DNA of 49,972 nt, from positions 1 through 49,972 of the forward strand of contig DATBAK010000076.1 in assembly GCA_036271555.1 (NCBI GenBank). Reading direction: 5' to 3'. Source of the DNA: Acidimicrobiia bacterium. GTDB taxonomy: Bacteria; Actinomycetota; Acidimicrobiia; IMCC26256; PALSA-610. Made by a program: the position numbers and the translations under genes. The notes under the pieces are model-generated. The model ran no database searches. It was not told the DNA's origin and saw only the letters and a program-made list of their open reading frames with translations. Shown here piece by piece: positions 41,849-49,972 of the stretch. How positions within the stretch are numbered: the stretch's first letter is position 1; every line of letters begins with the position of its first letter.

Positions 41849-43785
41849 CAGTTCGCGGCCACGACGGGGCGAGGTCCCGTCCCATCGCCGACGTCGGTCG
41901 AGGTCCGCCGCGCGGCAGGAGCGGGCTTCGCCATTCCCGGAGCTCCCGTGTACTCCGGCACGATCGCCAGCAGCGCCCGGCGCACGCCGTCCGGCGTGGC
42001 CTCGGTCGCGAGCAGGTCGTCGATGCTGCGCACCGCCGAGGGCAGCGGGTCCGCGGGGATGCGCCCGATGAAGATCTTGGGATGTTTGGTCTTGTCGGCG
42101 TGCTCGACGTCCGTCGACAGCTCCTCGAACAGCTTCTCACCGGGGCGAACGCCAGCGAACTCGATGGCGATGTCGTCATCGGGCCGGAGACCAGACAGCG
42201 TGATGAGGTCGCGTGCCAGATCGACGATCCGCACCGGCTCGCCCATATCCAGGATGAAGATCTCTCCACCCTGCCCCATCGCCCCAGCCTGCAACACGAG
42301 CTGACTGGCCTCGGGGATCGTCATGAAGTAACGCTGCATCTCGGGGTGCGTGACCGTGACAGGGCCACCCTTCGCGATCTGCTCCTTGAAGATCGGGATC
42401 ACGCTGCCGTTCGAGCCCAGCACGTTGCCGAATCGGACCGTCACGAACCGCGTCTTGCTCCGCTGACCGAGCGCCTGGGTGTAGATCTCGGCGACGCGCT
42501 TCGTCGCTCCCATGACAGAGCTCGGGTTCACGGCCTTGTCCGTCGACACGAGCACGAACCGCGACACGCCGTACTTGTCGGACAGATCTGCGACGACACG
42601 CGTGCCACCGACGTTGTTCTTCACCGCCTCGCCCGGATTGGCCTCCATCATCGGTACGTGCTTGTGAGCCGCGGCGTGGAACACGAACGACGGTCGCTGC
42701 TCGATGAACAATTGATCCATGCGGGCAACGTCAGTGACATCGGCGATCTTCGGCTCAATAAGGACTCCAGGAAACGCGGCGGCAAGCTCGCGATGGATCT
42801 CGAACAGGGCGTTCTCGAACCGCTCGACGAGCACGAGCCGGCGCGGAGCGTAGTGACACACCTGCCGGCACAGCTCGGAGCCGATGCTGCCGCCGGCTCC
42901 AGTCACCATCACGACCTGCTCGCCGATCGCGGACGACACGATCGCGGCGTCGAGCTCCACCGGCTCTCGACCCAGTAGATCTTCGATAGCGACCTCGCGG
43001 ATCCGCGACAAGTTCACGCGATCCCCGACGATTTCGTGGATGCCCGGGATGATCTTGGTGCCGAGTCCGGCGGCGTGGCACGCGAGCGTGATGCGCCGGA
43101 TGTCCGGCCCCGATGCATTCGCGATGGTGATCAGGACCCGGTCGACGCGCTTGCGCGCGGCGATCTCGGCCACCCGGTCCGTCGTCCCGAGCACCGGCAA
43201 ACCGTTGATCTGGGTGTTGGCCTTGAGCGGATTGTCGTCGAGGAATCCGACCGGCGTCAGCTCGAGATCCGGCCGGGCGACGAGCTCGCGCGCGACGAGC
43301 ACACCGGCCTGCCCGGCCCCGATGAGGAGCACGCGCTTCTTCGCGCGTCCACCGTCGCGAAGCCGACGCTCCGAGACCTCGCCATAGACCCGGCGCGAGG
43401 CGCGCACACCGACGAGTCCAACGAACGCGAGGAACAGGTTCGATCCGAGCACGCCGAGTGGCAAGCCGGTGATCTGCCATGGCCCCTCGTGTCCCTGGAC
43501 GACGAACCGCAGGGCGACGAGGACTCCGGTAGCCACGAGCACCGCAAACGCGATGCGCCAGCTCTCTCGCAGACTGACGTATCGCCACGAGAACCGCGGC
43601 ACACCAAACGCCCATAACACCGTGTACTCGACGGCAAGAACGTAGGGCCAGTTCACCAGCCCGACCCGTGCCCAGAAGGCAGGGATCTGGGTTTCGAACC
43701 GGAACAGAAACCCACACCACAACGCCGCCGACAACGCGACCAGATCCAGTGCAACCTGCAGGCTTCTGGTCAGATAGCGAGGCAT
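41848..43785 (-). CDS. membrane nucleotide-sugar 4,6-dehydratase, PglF/CapD-like
   Basis: The 645-residue protein has four N-terminal membrane segments (residues about 10-125), a first Rossmann-like domain (VLLIGAGQAGVLVAREL), and the C-terminal dehydratase with VTGAGGSIGSELCRQV near residue 293 and STDKAVNPSSVMGATKR near residue 411, where the family has the catalytic Thr-Asp-Lys. The likely reaction is UDP-GlcNAc to a 4-keto-6-deoxy sugar. It is longer than soluble versions owing to the membrane region, and has an extra C-terminal polar tail. ATG at 43785. It is the first gene of the nine-gene minus-strand series ending at 34320. Confidence 0.92.
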   Translation of the reverse strand: MPRYLTRSLQVALDLVALSAALWCGFLFRFETQIPAFWARVGLVNWPYVLAVEYTVLWAFGVPRFSWRYVSLRESWRIAFAVLVATGVLVALRFVVQGHEGPWQITGLPLGVLGSNLFLAFVGLVGVRASRRVYGEVSERRLRDGGRAKKRVLLIGAGQAGVLVARELVARPDLELTPVGFLDDNPLKANTQINGLPVLGTTDRVAEIAARKRVDRVLITIANASGPDIRRITLACHAAGLGTKIIPGIHEIVGDRVNLSRIREVAIEDLLGREPVELDAAIVSSAIGEQVVMVTGAGGSIGSELCRQVCHYAPRRLVLVERFENALFEIHRELAAAFPGVLIEPKIADVTDVARMDQLFIEQRPSFVFHAAAHKHVPMMEANPGEAVKNNVGGTRVVADLSDKYGVSRFVLVSTDKAVNPSSVMGATKRVAEIYTQALGQRSKTRFVTVRFGNVLGSNGSVIPIFKEQIAKGGPVTVTHPEMQRYFMTIPEASQLVLQAGAMGQGGEIFILDMGEPVRIVDLARDLITLSGLRPDDDIAIEFAGVRPGEKLFEELSTDVEHADKTKHPKIFIGRIPADPLPSAVRSIDDLLATEATPDGVRRALLAIVPEYTGAPGMAKPAPAARRTSTDVGDGTGPRPVVAAN

Positions 43786-43908
43786 GTACAGCTCGGGTTT
43801 AGTGCGCCGCGGCGCGGGATCTGTTCATCCCGGCGCTGGTCACGCTATCACGGTTCGTCGCGATGCGATCGAGACCGTAACCGGCTGCAGATACTCGTCT
43901 AATCCCGA
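43786..43908. promoter_or_regulatory. intergenic region upstream of the PglF-like gene
   Basis: About 120 bases lie between the thrombospondin-type-3 repeat gene and the PglF-like gene, both on the minus strand. A 6-base-pair stem CGGGAT...ATCCCG lies at 43815-43832. It could end the upstream transcript or form part of the leader of the sugar operon. No clear promoter boxes are visible. Confidence 0.25.
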
Positions 43909-44937
43909 TCAGGGGCCGCAGCGCTGAGCTGCTGTCGTACAGCCGTCGACGATGCCATCGCCGTTGGAGTCGATGTCGATCGCGTTGCACCCACACCCAC
44001 CGCTGCCTTGCTTGAACGGGTCCGTCGGGCAGGCATCGCAAGCGTCGCCCACGCCATCCCCATCCCCGTCGGCTTGGTTCGCGTTCGCGACCGTCGGGCA
44101 GTTGTCGCATGCGTCGCCCACACCGTCGCCGTCGCCATCGGCCTGGTTCGCGTTCGCGACGGTCGGACAGTTGTCGACGTTGTCCGGCACGCCGTCGCCG
44201 TCGCTGTCAGGAGCGGTGCAGGCGTCGCCCACTCCGTCGTGGTTCGAATCCGCCTGATCGGGATTCGCCACCGTCGGGCAGTTGTCTCGCCAGTCCGGGA
44301 CGCCATCACCATCGGTGTCGGCGTTGAGAGAGGTCTCTGTGCGGAACTTGATCTGGAGGTTGCTACCCGGTGTCATCCGGTGGAACGGCAGGGTCACCGC
44401 ACCGGCCGTGATCTGCATGTCCGTGAAGCCCATCGAGAACCCGTCGAGCTCGAACTTGACGCGGTAGCACTCGCCGGTCACGAGGCCGGTTCCGATTTGC
44501 TTGATGTTCTTCGTGACCTCGAACTTGGCGCCAGCGATCGCGACCGACACCGGCAGGAACTGGCTGAACGTCGCTGGGTCCTCGGCCGGTCCCGACGTGG
44601 TGCACGACGCGAGGTGCACGACGTGCCCCTTGAGACGGCTCGTGGCGAAGTTGAAGAACGTGCCCGTGAACGTCGTCGTGTCCGTCGTCGTGCCGAGAGG
44701 AGAGAAGATGAAGAAGCCCTGCGTTCCACCGGTCGTCTGATCGCTCAGCGCCGAATATGCCGAGCCCGAGCCCGGCGCAACATCCGGCGTGACCGCGACA
44801 TCCGGCGTGACCGCGACATCCGCGGTGTCCGCACTCGGCGAGTCGTCGATGCCGGTGATGTTATCTTCGGTGCCGCACGCGCCTGCGCTCGCACCCACCA
44901 CACAACCTGCGAACGCCATCCACTTCAGTCCCGTCAT
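43909..44937 (-). CDS. thrombospondin-type-3 repeat secreted protein
   Basis: The 342-residue product has a signal peptide ([21 protein letters not shown]; a lipid anchor is possible but the lipobox is not clean). Then comes a middle domain of about 150 residues with two cysteines ([21 protein letters not shown]). The C-terminus has Asp-rich calcium-binding repeats ([36 protein letters not shown]-like units), at least four. Thrombospondin-type-3 repeats bind calcium and are common in surface and spore proteins of Myxococcota. It may belong to the cell surface or matrix. No enzyme motif is seen. Confidence 0.85.
   Translation of the reverse strand: MTGLKWMAFAGCVVGASAGACGTEDNITGIDDSPSADTADVAVTPDVAVTPDVAPGSGSAYSALSDQTTGGTQGFFIFSPLGTTTDTTTFTGTFFNFATSRLKGHVVHLASCTTSGPAEDPATFSQFLPVSVAIAGAKFEVTKNIKQIGTGLVTGECYRVKFELDGFSMGFTDMQITAGAVTLPFHRMTPGSNLQIKFRTETSLNADTDGDGVPDWRDNCPTVANPDQADSNHDGVGDACTAPDSDGDGVPDNVDNCPTVANANQADGDGDGVGDACDNCPTVANANQADGDGDGVGDACDACPTDPFKQGSGGCGCNAIDIDSNGDGIVDGCTTAAQRCGP
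44042..44179 (-). repeat. two near-identical 69-base repeats encoding thrombospondin-type-3 units
   Basis: The unit starting at 44042 recurs at 44111, 69 bases later, and encodes 23 residues ([23 protein letters not shown] type). A diverged related unit follows from about 44222. Near-identity at DNA level suggests recent duplication within the gene. Confidence 0.8.
44780..44827 (-). repeat. 18-base tandem repeat encoding TPDVAV
   Basis: The 18-base unit ACATCCGGCGTGACCGCG is present twice exactly (44780-44797 and 44798-44815) and then partly a third time to 44827. It encodes the linker [12 protein letters not shown] after the signal peptide of the thrombospondin-type-3 protein and may vary in copy number between strains. 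Confidence 0.8.
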
Positions 44938-44968
44938 GCTGGTCCCCCCTCAAGAGTGAGGCGCCAAT

Positions 44969-45862
44969 CTATCGGCGTTGGATCGAAGTTGAAACTGCGG
45001 GTCGGGTACGACTGGGGTTGCTCGATGCGGCCGCGCGCTGGCGGAAGAAACTGCGAAGCAACATTGCGTCGACGACGATCGTCACCGCAAGAACGACGTA
45101 GCTGACTCCCGGCGGCAACGCGATCGCGTCGTCGACCAGGCGCGACAGGCCGAAGCCGACCAGCCAGGCGTCGAAGCTCATGCAGACGCGGCGAAAGATC
45201 TCGGGAGCAAACCGGCGGATCAACGCGTGGCCGAGCGGCATGCCGATCAGCACACCCGGGACGAGGTAGCCGGTGAGCTCGGCGGCGTCCCAGGTCAACA
45301 GGCCAAGCCATGCATAGGCAGCGAGCGTCAGCACGGACTCGATCGTGCGCGTCAGCGCGAGCGCAACCTTGAAGTCCTCCTTCGCGAGGCCCTGGTTATT
45401 GAAGAACAGCGCGAGCGGCGGACCGGAGATGGTCGTCATCGAGTACAGCACGCCGACCGCGACGCCGAACGGCACGCCGACCGCGCGCGTGTGGCGGATC
45501 GCGATGCGCAGGCCCGCCGCCTGGATCAGGATCAGCGGGAGCAGGGCCGAGTAGCAGACGAGCTTGATGGTCCCGACCGGCAGAGACGCGAGCAGTAGCG
45601 CGCCCGCGACCACCCCCGGGATGACCCCGATGACGACTGGCGCGACGTGCGGCCAGATCGCGCGGATCGACCTCCGATACATGATCGCCGCGTAGCCGTT
45701 CACCATCGTCTCGACGATGACCAGCGCGGGGTTGAGCCGCTTGCTGCTGATCGCCAGCAGCGCGATCGGGACGGTGATCGACGAGTAGCCGTAGCCGAGC
45801 GCGCCGGTGATCAGCGCCGCCGCGAGGCTCACCAGCCCGAGCAGCAGCGGCAGGCCGATCAC
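44969..45862 (-). CDS. TauE/SafE-type anion (sulfite/sulfonate) permease
   Basis: The 297-residue inner-membrane protein has the family pattern of eight or so helices (LLLGLVSLAAALITGALGYGYSSITVPIALL; VIGVIPGVVAGALLLASLPVG; GVLYSMTTISGPPLALFFNNQGL), ending in a basic tail. TauE/SafE proteins move sulfite, sulfonates or related anions. The GTG start at 45862 overlaps the kinase stop (GTGA). It is the last gene in an operon with cysN, cysC and a Ser/Thr kinase, which supports a link to sulfur. Transport direction is not shown by sequence. Confidence 0.87.
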   Translation of the reverse strand: MIGLPLLLGLVSLAAALITGALGYGYSSITVPIALLAISSKRLNPALVIVETMVNGYAAIMYRRSIRAIWPHVAPVVIGVIPGVVAGALLLASLPVGTIKLVCYSALLPLILIQAAGLRIAIRHTRAVGVPFGVAVGVLYSMTTISGPPLALFFNNQGLAKEDFKVALALTRTIESVLTLAAYAWLGLLTWDAAELTGYLVPGVLIGMPLGHALIRRFAPEIFRRVCMSFDAWLVGFGLSRLVDDAIALPPGVSYVVLAVTIVVDAMLLRSFFRQRAAASSNPSRTRPAVSTSIQRR

Positions 45863-48258
45863 CGATCCTCCGCGAGCGCGTGCTCGATCCACGCGCGGTG
45901 CTGGGCGCGCGCGACGATCGGCGCGAGCACGGCAACGGCGCCGGCGCGATCGCCACGCGCGGCGAGCCAGGCCGCCCGCTCGCAGGCGGCGTAGGTGACG
46001 AAGAACGGCAGGTGGTAGGAGGCATAGAAGTCGACCGGCGCGTCGAAGGCGCGGCCGTCGACGGCCGCCGCGGCCGTCGCAGTGTCGCGATCGCCGTGGC
46101 CGACGCACGCGCCGGCGAAGAAGCTCGCACGCGCGCGTACGAGCATCGCGAGCGACGCCGGCGCACCGTAGGCCGGGTGCAACGGCGTCGAGTCAGCCGC
46201 GAGGTGGTCGAGCTCGCGCGCTGCAGTCTCGGCCGCGGTCGTGTCGACGACACCGGCGACGAACAGGCACGCGCCGCGCTCGCGCGCTGCCGCGTCGGCG
46301 CCGCCGGGCAAGCACGGCGCGACGGTCGCCTGTGCGGTGGCTGCATCGCCGGCGATCCACTGCAGCAGCGCCAGCGCCGCCCGCCGCAAAGGCCGCCGGT
46401 TCGGACCCGCACGATCGATCGACCGCTGGTACAGCCCCTCGGCGCGCGCGAAGTCGTCGCTGCCGCCGCTGACACCGCTGCCGCTGCTCTCGCCGTCCCC
46501 GAGCGCCTTGAGAGCCAGCACCTTCGCGAGCCCCGCGAGCGTGTCCTCGCCCTCGTTGAGCCGCAGCGCGTCCTCGGCCGCCGCCACCGCCTCGCCGTAA
46601 CGCCCGGCAGCGGCAAGCGTGGTCGCGTACACGCCAACCGCGTCGGCCTCGCCGGGGAACGCGTCGCGATACAGCCTCCCGATCGCGAGCGCCTCGTCGG
46701 GCCGATCGAGATACAGCAACACGCTCGATTCGTGGTCGTAGATCCGCCCGCGGAACTGCAGCGCCGGGTCCGCGAGCAGCGCGCGGTACTCGTCGTCCGC
46801 GGCGGCGTAGGCGCCGGCTCGATAGTCGAGCTCCGCGGTCCAGAACGCGAGCTCGCGATCGACCGTCGCGCCGCTCGCCGCGATCGCCGCGCGCGCGGCC
46901 GCCGGTCCGCCGCTCGCGAGCGCCAGTGCGGCGTCGATCAGCGCGCGGTCCTTGCTGCCGGCCTCGGTCGCTGGTCTCGCGCGCTGCGCGCCCGCGACCG
47001 CCGCCGCGCGGTCGACCTCCGAGCCGTTGAACAGGATGATGTACGCGTTCGCGCGCGCGTGGTCCGGCGCGACGGCGAGCGCCGCGCGCAACGACGACAG
47101 CGCCTTGTCGTTGTAGAAGACATCGTACTCTTCGAGCGCGCGGGACACGTAGCTGTCGCCGGGCTTGTCGGGCGCCGGGCCGCCGTGGGTTCCCCACATC
47201 GAGACGCCCGCGATCACCGCTGCCGCGATCGCCGCCGCGCCAGCCGCCACGAGGGGCCACCGCCGGCCGCGCGGCGCGAACAGCCGTGCGCGCTCCGCCG
47301 CGACCGCGTCGCGCAGGGCCGCCATCGCCGGCCACCGGTCGTCGCGCTCCTTCGCGAGCGCGCGGTCGACGATCGCCACGACGCTCGCCGGCACGCGCGT
47401 GCGGTCGAGCGCCGGCGTCGGTGCGCTCGCGATCTGCGCGAACAGCTCGTCGAGCGTCGTCGCGTTGTACGGTGGCTTGCCGGCGAGCACCTCGAACGCG
47501 AGTACGCCGAGCGAGAACACCTCGCTTCGCTCGTCGGGGAGATCGCCACCGATCTGCTCGGGCGCCATGTACAGCGGCGTGCCGAGCAGCTGGCCGGCGT
47601 GCGTGCGATAGCTCGCGACGTCCTCTGCCGATGGCGAGCCGTGCGCACGCGCGGCCACGGCCGCCATCGGCCGGCTCTGGCTTGGCATCGTCTCGTCGAG
47701 CGCGATCCGCGTCTCGGACGTGCTCGGCATGCTCGCGCGCGCCGGCGGTGGCGTCCCGCTCGCAGGCGCCGCGTCACCGTCGCGCAGCTTCGCGAGCCCG
47801 AAATCGAGCACCTTCACCCCGCCCTCGCTCGTGATCATCACGTTCGCGGCCTTGATGTCGCGGTGCAGGATCCCGCGCGCGTGCGCTGCCGCCAGCGCGT
47901 CCGCGACGCCCTCGATCCACGCCAGCGCCTGCGCGAGCGGCGGCGGGCCGTCCTTCTTCAGCAGCTCGGACAGCGTCCGCCCCTCGACGAGCTCCATCAC
48001 GAGGATGTCGTCGCCGTGATGCTGCACGACGTCGAACAGCGTGACCACGTTCGCGTGCCGGATCGCTGCCGCCGCGCGCGCCTCGCGCAGCATGCGCACG
48101 CGTCGCTCGAGATCGGCATCGAGGTCCGCCGGCACGACCTTGAGTGCCACGTAGCGGTCCAGGCGTTCATCGCGCGCGCGCCACACCTCGCCCATGGCGC
48201 CGCGGCCGAGCTGGGACACGAACCGGTACGGCCCGACGAGGTCGCCCGGCTCGGGCAT
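45859..48258 (-). CDS. membrane Ser/Thr protein kinase with C-terminal TPR-like region
   Basis: The 799-residue protein has an N-terminal eukaryotic-like kinase domain (residues 1-330) with RFVSQLGRGAMGEVWRARD (glycine loop), VALKVV lysine, HRDIKAANV near 131, DFGLAK near 151 and PLYMAPEQIGG. A Pro/Ala-rich linker sits in the activation region. A membrane segment is at about 333-355, and the rest is extracytoplasmic, rich in Ala and helical, resembling TPR repeats. Such kinases are typical of Myxococcota. It is embedded in a sulfate-activation operon; its start overlaps cysC and its stop overlaps the TauE-type gene. Confidence 0.93.
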   Translation of the reverse strand: MPEPGDLVGPYRFVSQLGRGAMGEVWRARDERLDRYVALKVVPADLDADLERRVRMLREARAAAAIRHANVVTLFDVVQHHGDDILVMELVEGRTLSELLKKDGPPPLAQALAWIEGVADALAAAHARGILHRDIKAANVMITSEGGVKVLDFGLAKLRDGDAAPASGTPPPARASMPSTSETRIALDETMPSQSRPMAAVAARAHGSPSAEDVASYRTHAGQLLGTPLYMAPEQIGGDLPDERSEVFSLGVLAFEVLAGKPPYNATTLDELFAQIASAPTPALDRTRVPASVVAIVDRALAKERDDRWPAMAALRDAVAAERARLFAPRGRRWPLVAAGAAAIAAAVIAGVSMWGTHGGPAPDKPGDSYVSRALEEYDVFYNDKALSSLRAALAVAPDHARANAYIILFNGSEVDRAAAVAGAQRARPATEAGSKDRALIDAALALASGGPAAARAAIAASGATVDRELAFWTAELDYRAGAYAAADDEYRALLADPALQFRGRIYDHESSVLLYLDRPDEALAIGRLYRDAFPGEADAVGVYATTLAAAGRYGEAVAAAEDALRLNEGEDTLAGLAKVLALKALGDGESSGSGVSGGSDDFARAEGLYQRSIDRAGPNRRPLRRAALALLQWIAGDAATAQATVAPCLPGGADAAARERGACLFVAGVVDTTAAETAARELDHLAADSTPLHPAYGAPASLAMLVRARASFFAGACVGHGDRDTATAAAAVDGRAFDAPVDFYASYHLPFFVTYAACERAAWLAARGDRAGAVAVLAPIVARAQHRAWIEHALAEDR

Positions 48259-48797
48259 CAGCCGACGAGCCCGCGAGCCTGCAGCGCGGCCACGATCGCG
48301 GCCTCGCAGGCCTCGCGTGACATCCGGTCGGTGCGCACCATCACGTCGGGATCCGGCGGCGGCTCGTAGGGATCCGACACACCGGTGAAGTGTGGGATCT
48401 CGCCGGCGAGCGCGCGCTTGTACAAGCCCTTGACGTCGCGCGCGGTCACGACGTCGAGTGGCGCGTCGACGTGCACCTCGACGAACGCGTGCCCGGCCGC
48501 CGCGCTGAGCGCGCGGATGTCGCTGCGCGTCGCCGCGTACGGCGAGATCGCCGACACGAACACCACGACGCCGTGCTTCGCGAGCAGCCGCGCCACGTAC
48601 GCGATGCGATGCACGTTCGTGTCGCGGTCGGCGCGCGTGAAGCCCAGGCCGGCGGAGATGTACAAGCGCACCTCGTCGCCGTCGAGCATCTCGACCGGCC
48701 GCGCCGCGCCGATCCGCGCCGCCACCGCGGTCGCGAGCGTCGACTTGCCGGCGCCCGACAGCCCGGTCAGCCAGACCACTCCACCCGCGCCCGCCAT
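48258..48797 (-). CDS. cysC: adenylylsulfate kinase (CysC)
   Basis: The 179-residue protein phosphorylates adenylylsulfate at the 3' position to give PAPS. It has the P-loop GLSGAGKST (about residues 12-20), [20 protein letters not shown], and [17 protein letters not shown]. The stretch [11 protein letters not shown] near the C-terminus is typical. The DGDEVR form differs from the commoner DGDNVR but occurs in the family. It starts 2 bases after the cysN stop and overlaps the kinase gene. PAPS would supply the sulfotransferase-like gene elsewhere in the window. Confidence 0.96.
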   Translation of the reverse strand: MAGAGGVVWLTGLSGAGKSTLATAVAARIGAARPVEMLDGDEVRLYISAGLGFTRADRDTNVHRIAYVARLLAKHGVVVFVSAISPYAATRSDIRALSAAAGHAFVEVHVDAPLDVVTARDVKGLYKRALAGEIPHFTGVSDPYEPPPDPDVMVRTDRMSREACEAAIVAALQARGLVG

Positions 48798-48799
48798 CG

Positions 48800-49972
48800 C
48801 TATTCCGCCAGCAGCATCCCGGCCGCGACCGTGTTGTTCGTCCCCTCGTCGACGAGGATGAACGAGCCCGTCGCGCGGTTGCGCTTGTAGGCGTCGTAGA
48901 TCACCGGCGTCGTCGTGCGGAGCCGGATCCGTCCGATGTCGTTCAAGCCGAGCTTGCCGGTGGTCTCGTCGCGGTGCCCGGTGTTGACGTCGAGCCGGTA
49001 CAACACGTCCCCGACGACCGCGCGCGTCCATCGCGTCGTGTGCTTGAGCGCGTAGCGGCCCTTCGGCTGCAGCGGCTTGTCGGTCATCCAGCACACCATC
49101 GCGTCGAGGTCCTGGCCGACGGTCGGCTGGTTGTTCGGCCGGCACAGCATGTCGCCGCGCGACACGTCGACGTCATCCGCGAGGTGCACGACCACGCTCA
49201 TCGGCGCGAACGCGGCCTCGACGTCGACGCCTCCGCTCTCGATGCGCGCGATCTTGGTCTCGAGGCCGCTCGGCAGCGCGACGATGTCGTCGCCGACGCG
49301 CATCACGCCGCCCGCGACCTGGCCGGCGTAGCCGCGGTAGTCGTGGTGCTCCGCGGCCTGCGTCTGCGGGCGGATCACCCACTGCACGGGGAACCGCACG
49401 TCGATCAGGTTGCGGTCGCTCGCGATGTGCACGGTCTCGAGGTGATAGAGCAGCGTCGGGCCGCGGTACCAAGACATGTCGGCGCTGCGCTCGACGACGT
49501 TCGCGCCGGTGAGCGCGCTGATCGGGATGAACGCGATGTCCTGCACGTCGAGGCGCGCCGCGAAGTTGCGGAACTCGGTCTCGATGCGCCGGAACGTGGC
49601 CTCGTCCCAGCCGACGAGGTCCATCTTGTTGACCGCGAACACGAGGTGCGGGATGCGCAGCAGCGACGCGATGAACGAGTGCCGGCGGCTCTGCTCGACG
49701 AGCCCGTGCCGCGCGTCGACGAGGATGATCGACAGCGACGCCGTCGACGCGCCGGTGACCATGTTGCGCGTGTACTGCACGTGGCCCGGCGTGTCCGCGA
49801 TGATGAACTTGCGCTTCTTCGTCGCGAAGTAGCGATACGCGACATCGATCGTGATGCCTTGCTCGCGCTCGGCGCGCAGGCCATCGGTGAGCAGTGCGAG
49901 GTTCGTGCGCTCGTCGCCGCGGCGGCGCGAAACGTCCTCGACGTGCGCGAGCTGATCTTCGAACGCGGTCTT
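48800..49972 (-). CDS. cysN: sulfate adenylyltransferase subunit 1 (CysN), 5' truncated by window edge
   Basis: The frame is open to the window edge and gives 390 residues; about 20-30 N-terminal residues, including the P-loop, lie outside. The GTPase domain shows [11 protein letters not shown] (switch I), [17 protein letters not shown] (G3), NKMDLVGW (G4) and ISALTGANV (G5-like), characteristic of CysN. The following beta-barrel domains contain [22 protein letters not shown] and [16 protein letters not shown]-like segments. With CysD it makes adenylylsulfate from sulfate and ATP. cysD is expected just upstream, outside the window. Two bases separate it from cysC. Confidence 0.96.
   Translation of the reverse strand, partial: KTAFEDQLAHVEDVSRRRGDERTNLALLTDGLRAEREQGITIDVAYRYFATKKRKFIIADTPGHVQYTRNMVTGASTASLSIILVDARHGLVEQSRRHSFIASLLRIPHLVFAVNKMDLVGWDEATFRRIETEFRNFAARLDVQDIAFIPISALTGANVVERSADMSWYRGPTLLYHLETVHIASDRNLIDVRFPVQWVIRPQTQAAEHHDYRGYAGQVAGGVMRVGDDIVALPSGLETKIARIESGGVDVEAAFAPMSVVVHLADDVDVSRGDMLCRPNNQPTVGQDLDAMVCWMTDKPLQPKGRYALKHTTRWTRAVVGDVLYRLDVNTGHRDETTGKLGLNDIGRIRLRTTTPVIYDAYKRNRATGSFILVDEGTNNTVAAGMLLAE

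Noticed and set aside
44042-44290. Regularly spaced repeats resembling a CRISPR array
   Set aside because: The spacing is 69 bases within an open frame, and the units encode calcium-binding thrombospondin-type-3 repeats.
45880-48369. 829-residue open frame antisense to the Ser/Thr kinase gene
   Set aside because: The kinase on the other strand has all catalytic motifs; the antisense product is Arg/Ala-rich with no domain, as expected from high-GC DNA.

Overview
The window looks like chromosomal DNA from a high-GC, predatory-type Gram-negative bacterium, most likely a member of the Myxococcota. The basis is very high GC at third codon positions, frequent GTG/TTG starts, many lipoproteins with Cys-rich or thrombospondin-type-3 modules, and a Ser/Thr kinase fused to a TPR-like region. 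The assignment rests on these general traits, not on a marker gene. Almost all of the DNA is coding; no gap exceeds 300 bases. I see no tRNA, rRNA or CRISPR array.

Left flank (1-4847): a possible transposase C-terminal tail at the edge, two dipeptide/oligopeptide ABC permeases preceded by a Cys-rich lipoprotein (minus strand), then dtd (D-aminoacyl-tRNA deacylase) and two tandem metallo-beta-lactamase-fold hydrolases (plus strand).

Glycan-modification block (4859-16373): a tightly packed plus-strand series. It holds a sugar aminotransferase, two Gfo/Idh/MocA oxidoreductases, a secreted beta-helix protein, a polysaccharide deacetylase, an FkbH-like HAD protein, a stand-alone acyl carrier protein, a GNAT-type acyltransferase and a GT-B-like glycosyltransferase. 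One opposite-strand gene encodes an unusual hotdog dehydratase/SDR fusion. Together they suggest that an amino sugar is made and decorated with a carrier-protein-bound acyl group, perhaps glyceryl.

Surface proteins and envelope genes (16399-25785): a LamG-like lipoprotein, a 1117-residue lipoprotein that appears to contain about 14 propeller-like repeats, an OafA-type acyltransferase, a GT4 glycosyltransferase, a methyltransferase, a Wzx-type flippase and a sulfotransferase-like protein.

Export block (25957-34423): an outer-membrane beta-barrel, a Wzc-type tyrosine autokinase, a short secreted protein on the opposite strand, a short OPX (Wza-like) lipoprotein, a Wzy/WaaL-type polymerase fused to a repeat domain, and a GT4 enzyme. 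This is a Wzx/Wzy-dependent exopolysaccharide export system in which the OPX protein lacks its own outer-membrane helix and probably relies on the separate barrel.

Minus-strand sugar operon (43785 down to 34320): PglF-, PglE-, PglD- and PglA-like genes (a diacetyl-bacillosamine-type pathway with its glycosyltransferase), then a cytidylyltransferase, an NAD-dependent epimerase, a HAD hydrolase, another GT4 and a second O-antigen ligase/polymerase. No initiating phosphoglycosyltransferase (PglC/WbaP type) is present in the window.

Right flank (43909-49972): a thrombospondin-type-3 repeat protein, then a coupled minus-strand operon cysN-cysC-Ser/Thr kinase-TauE/SafE. CysN and CysC make PAPS, which fits with the sulfotransferase-like gene in the polysaccharide block and raises the possibility of a sulfated surface polymer.
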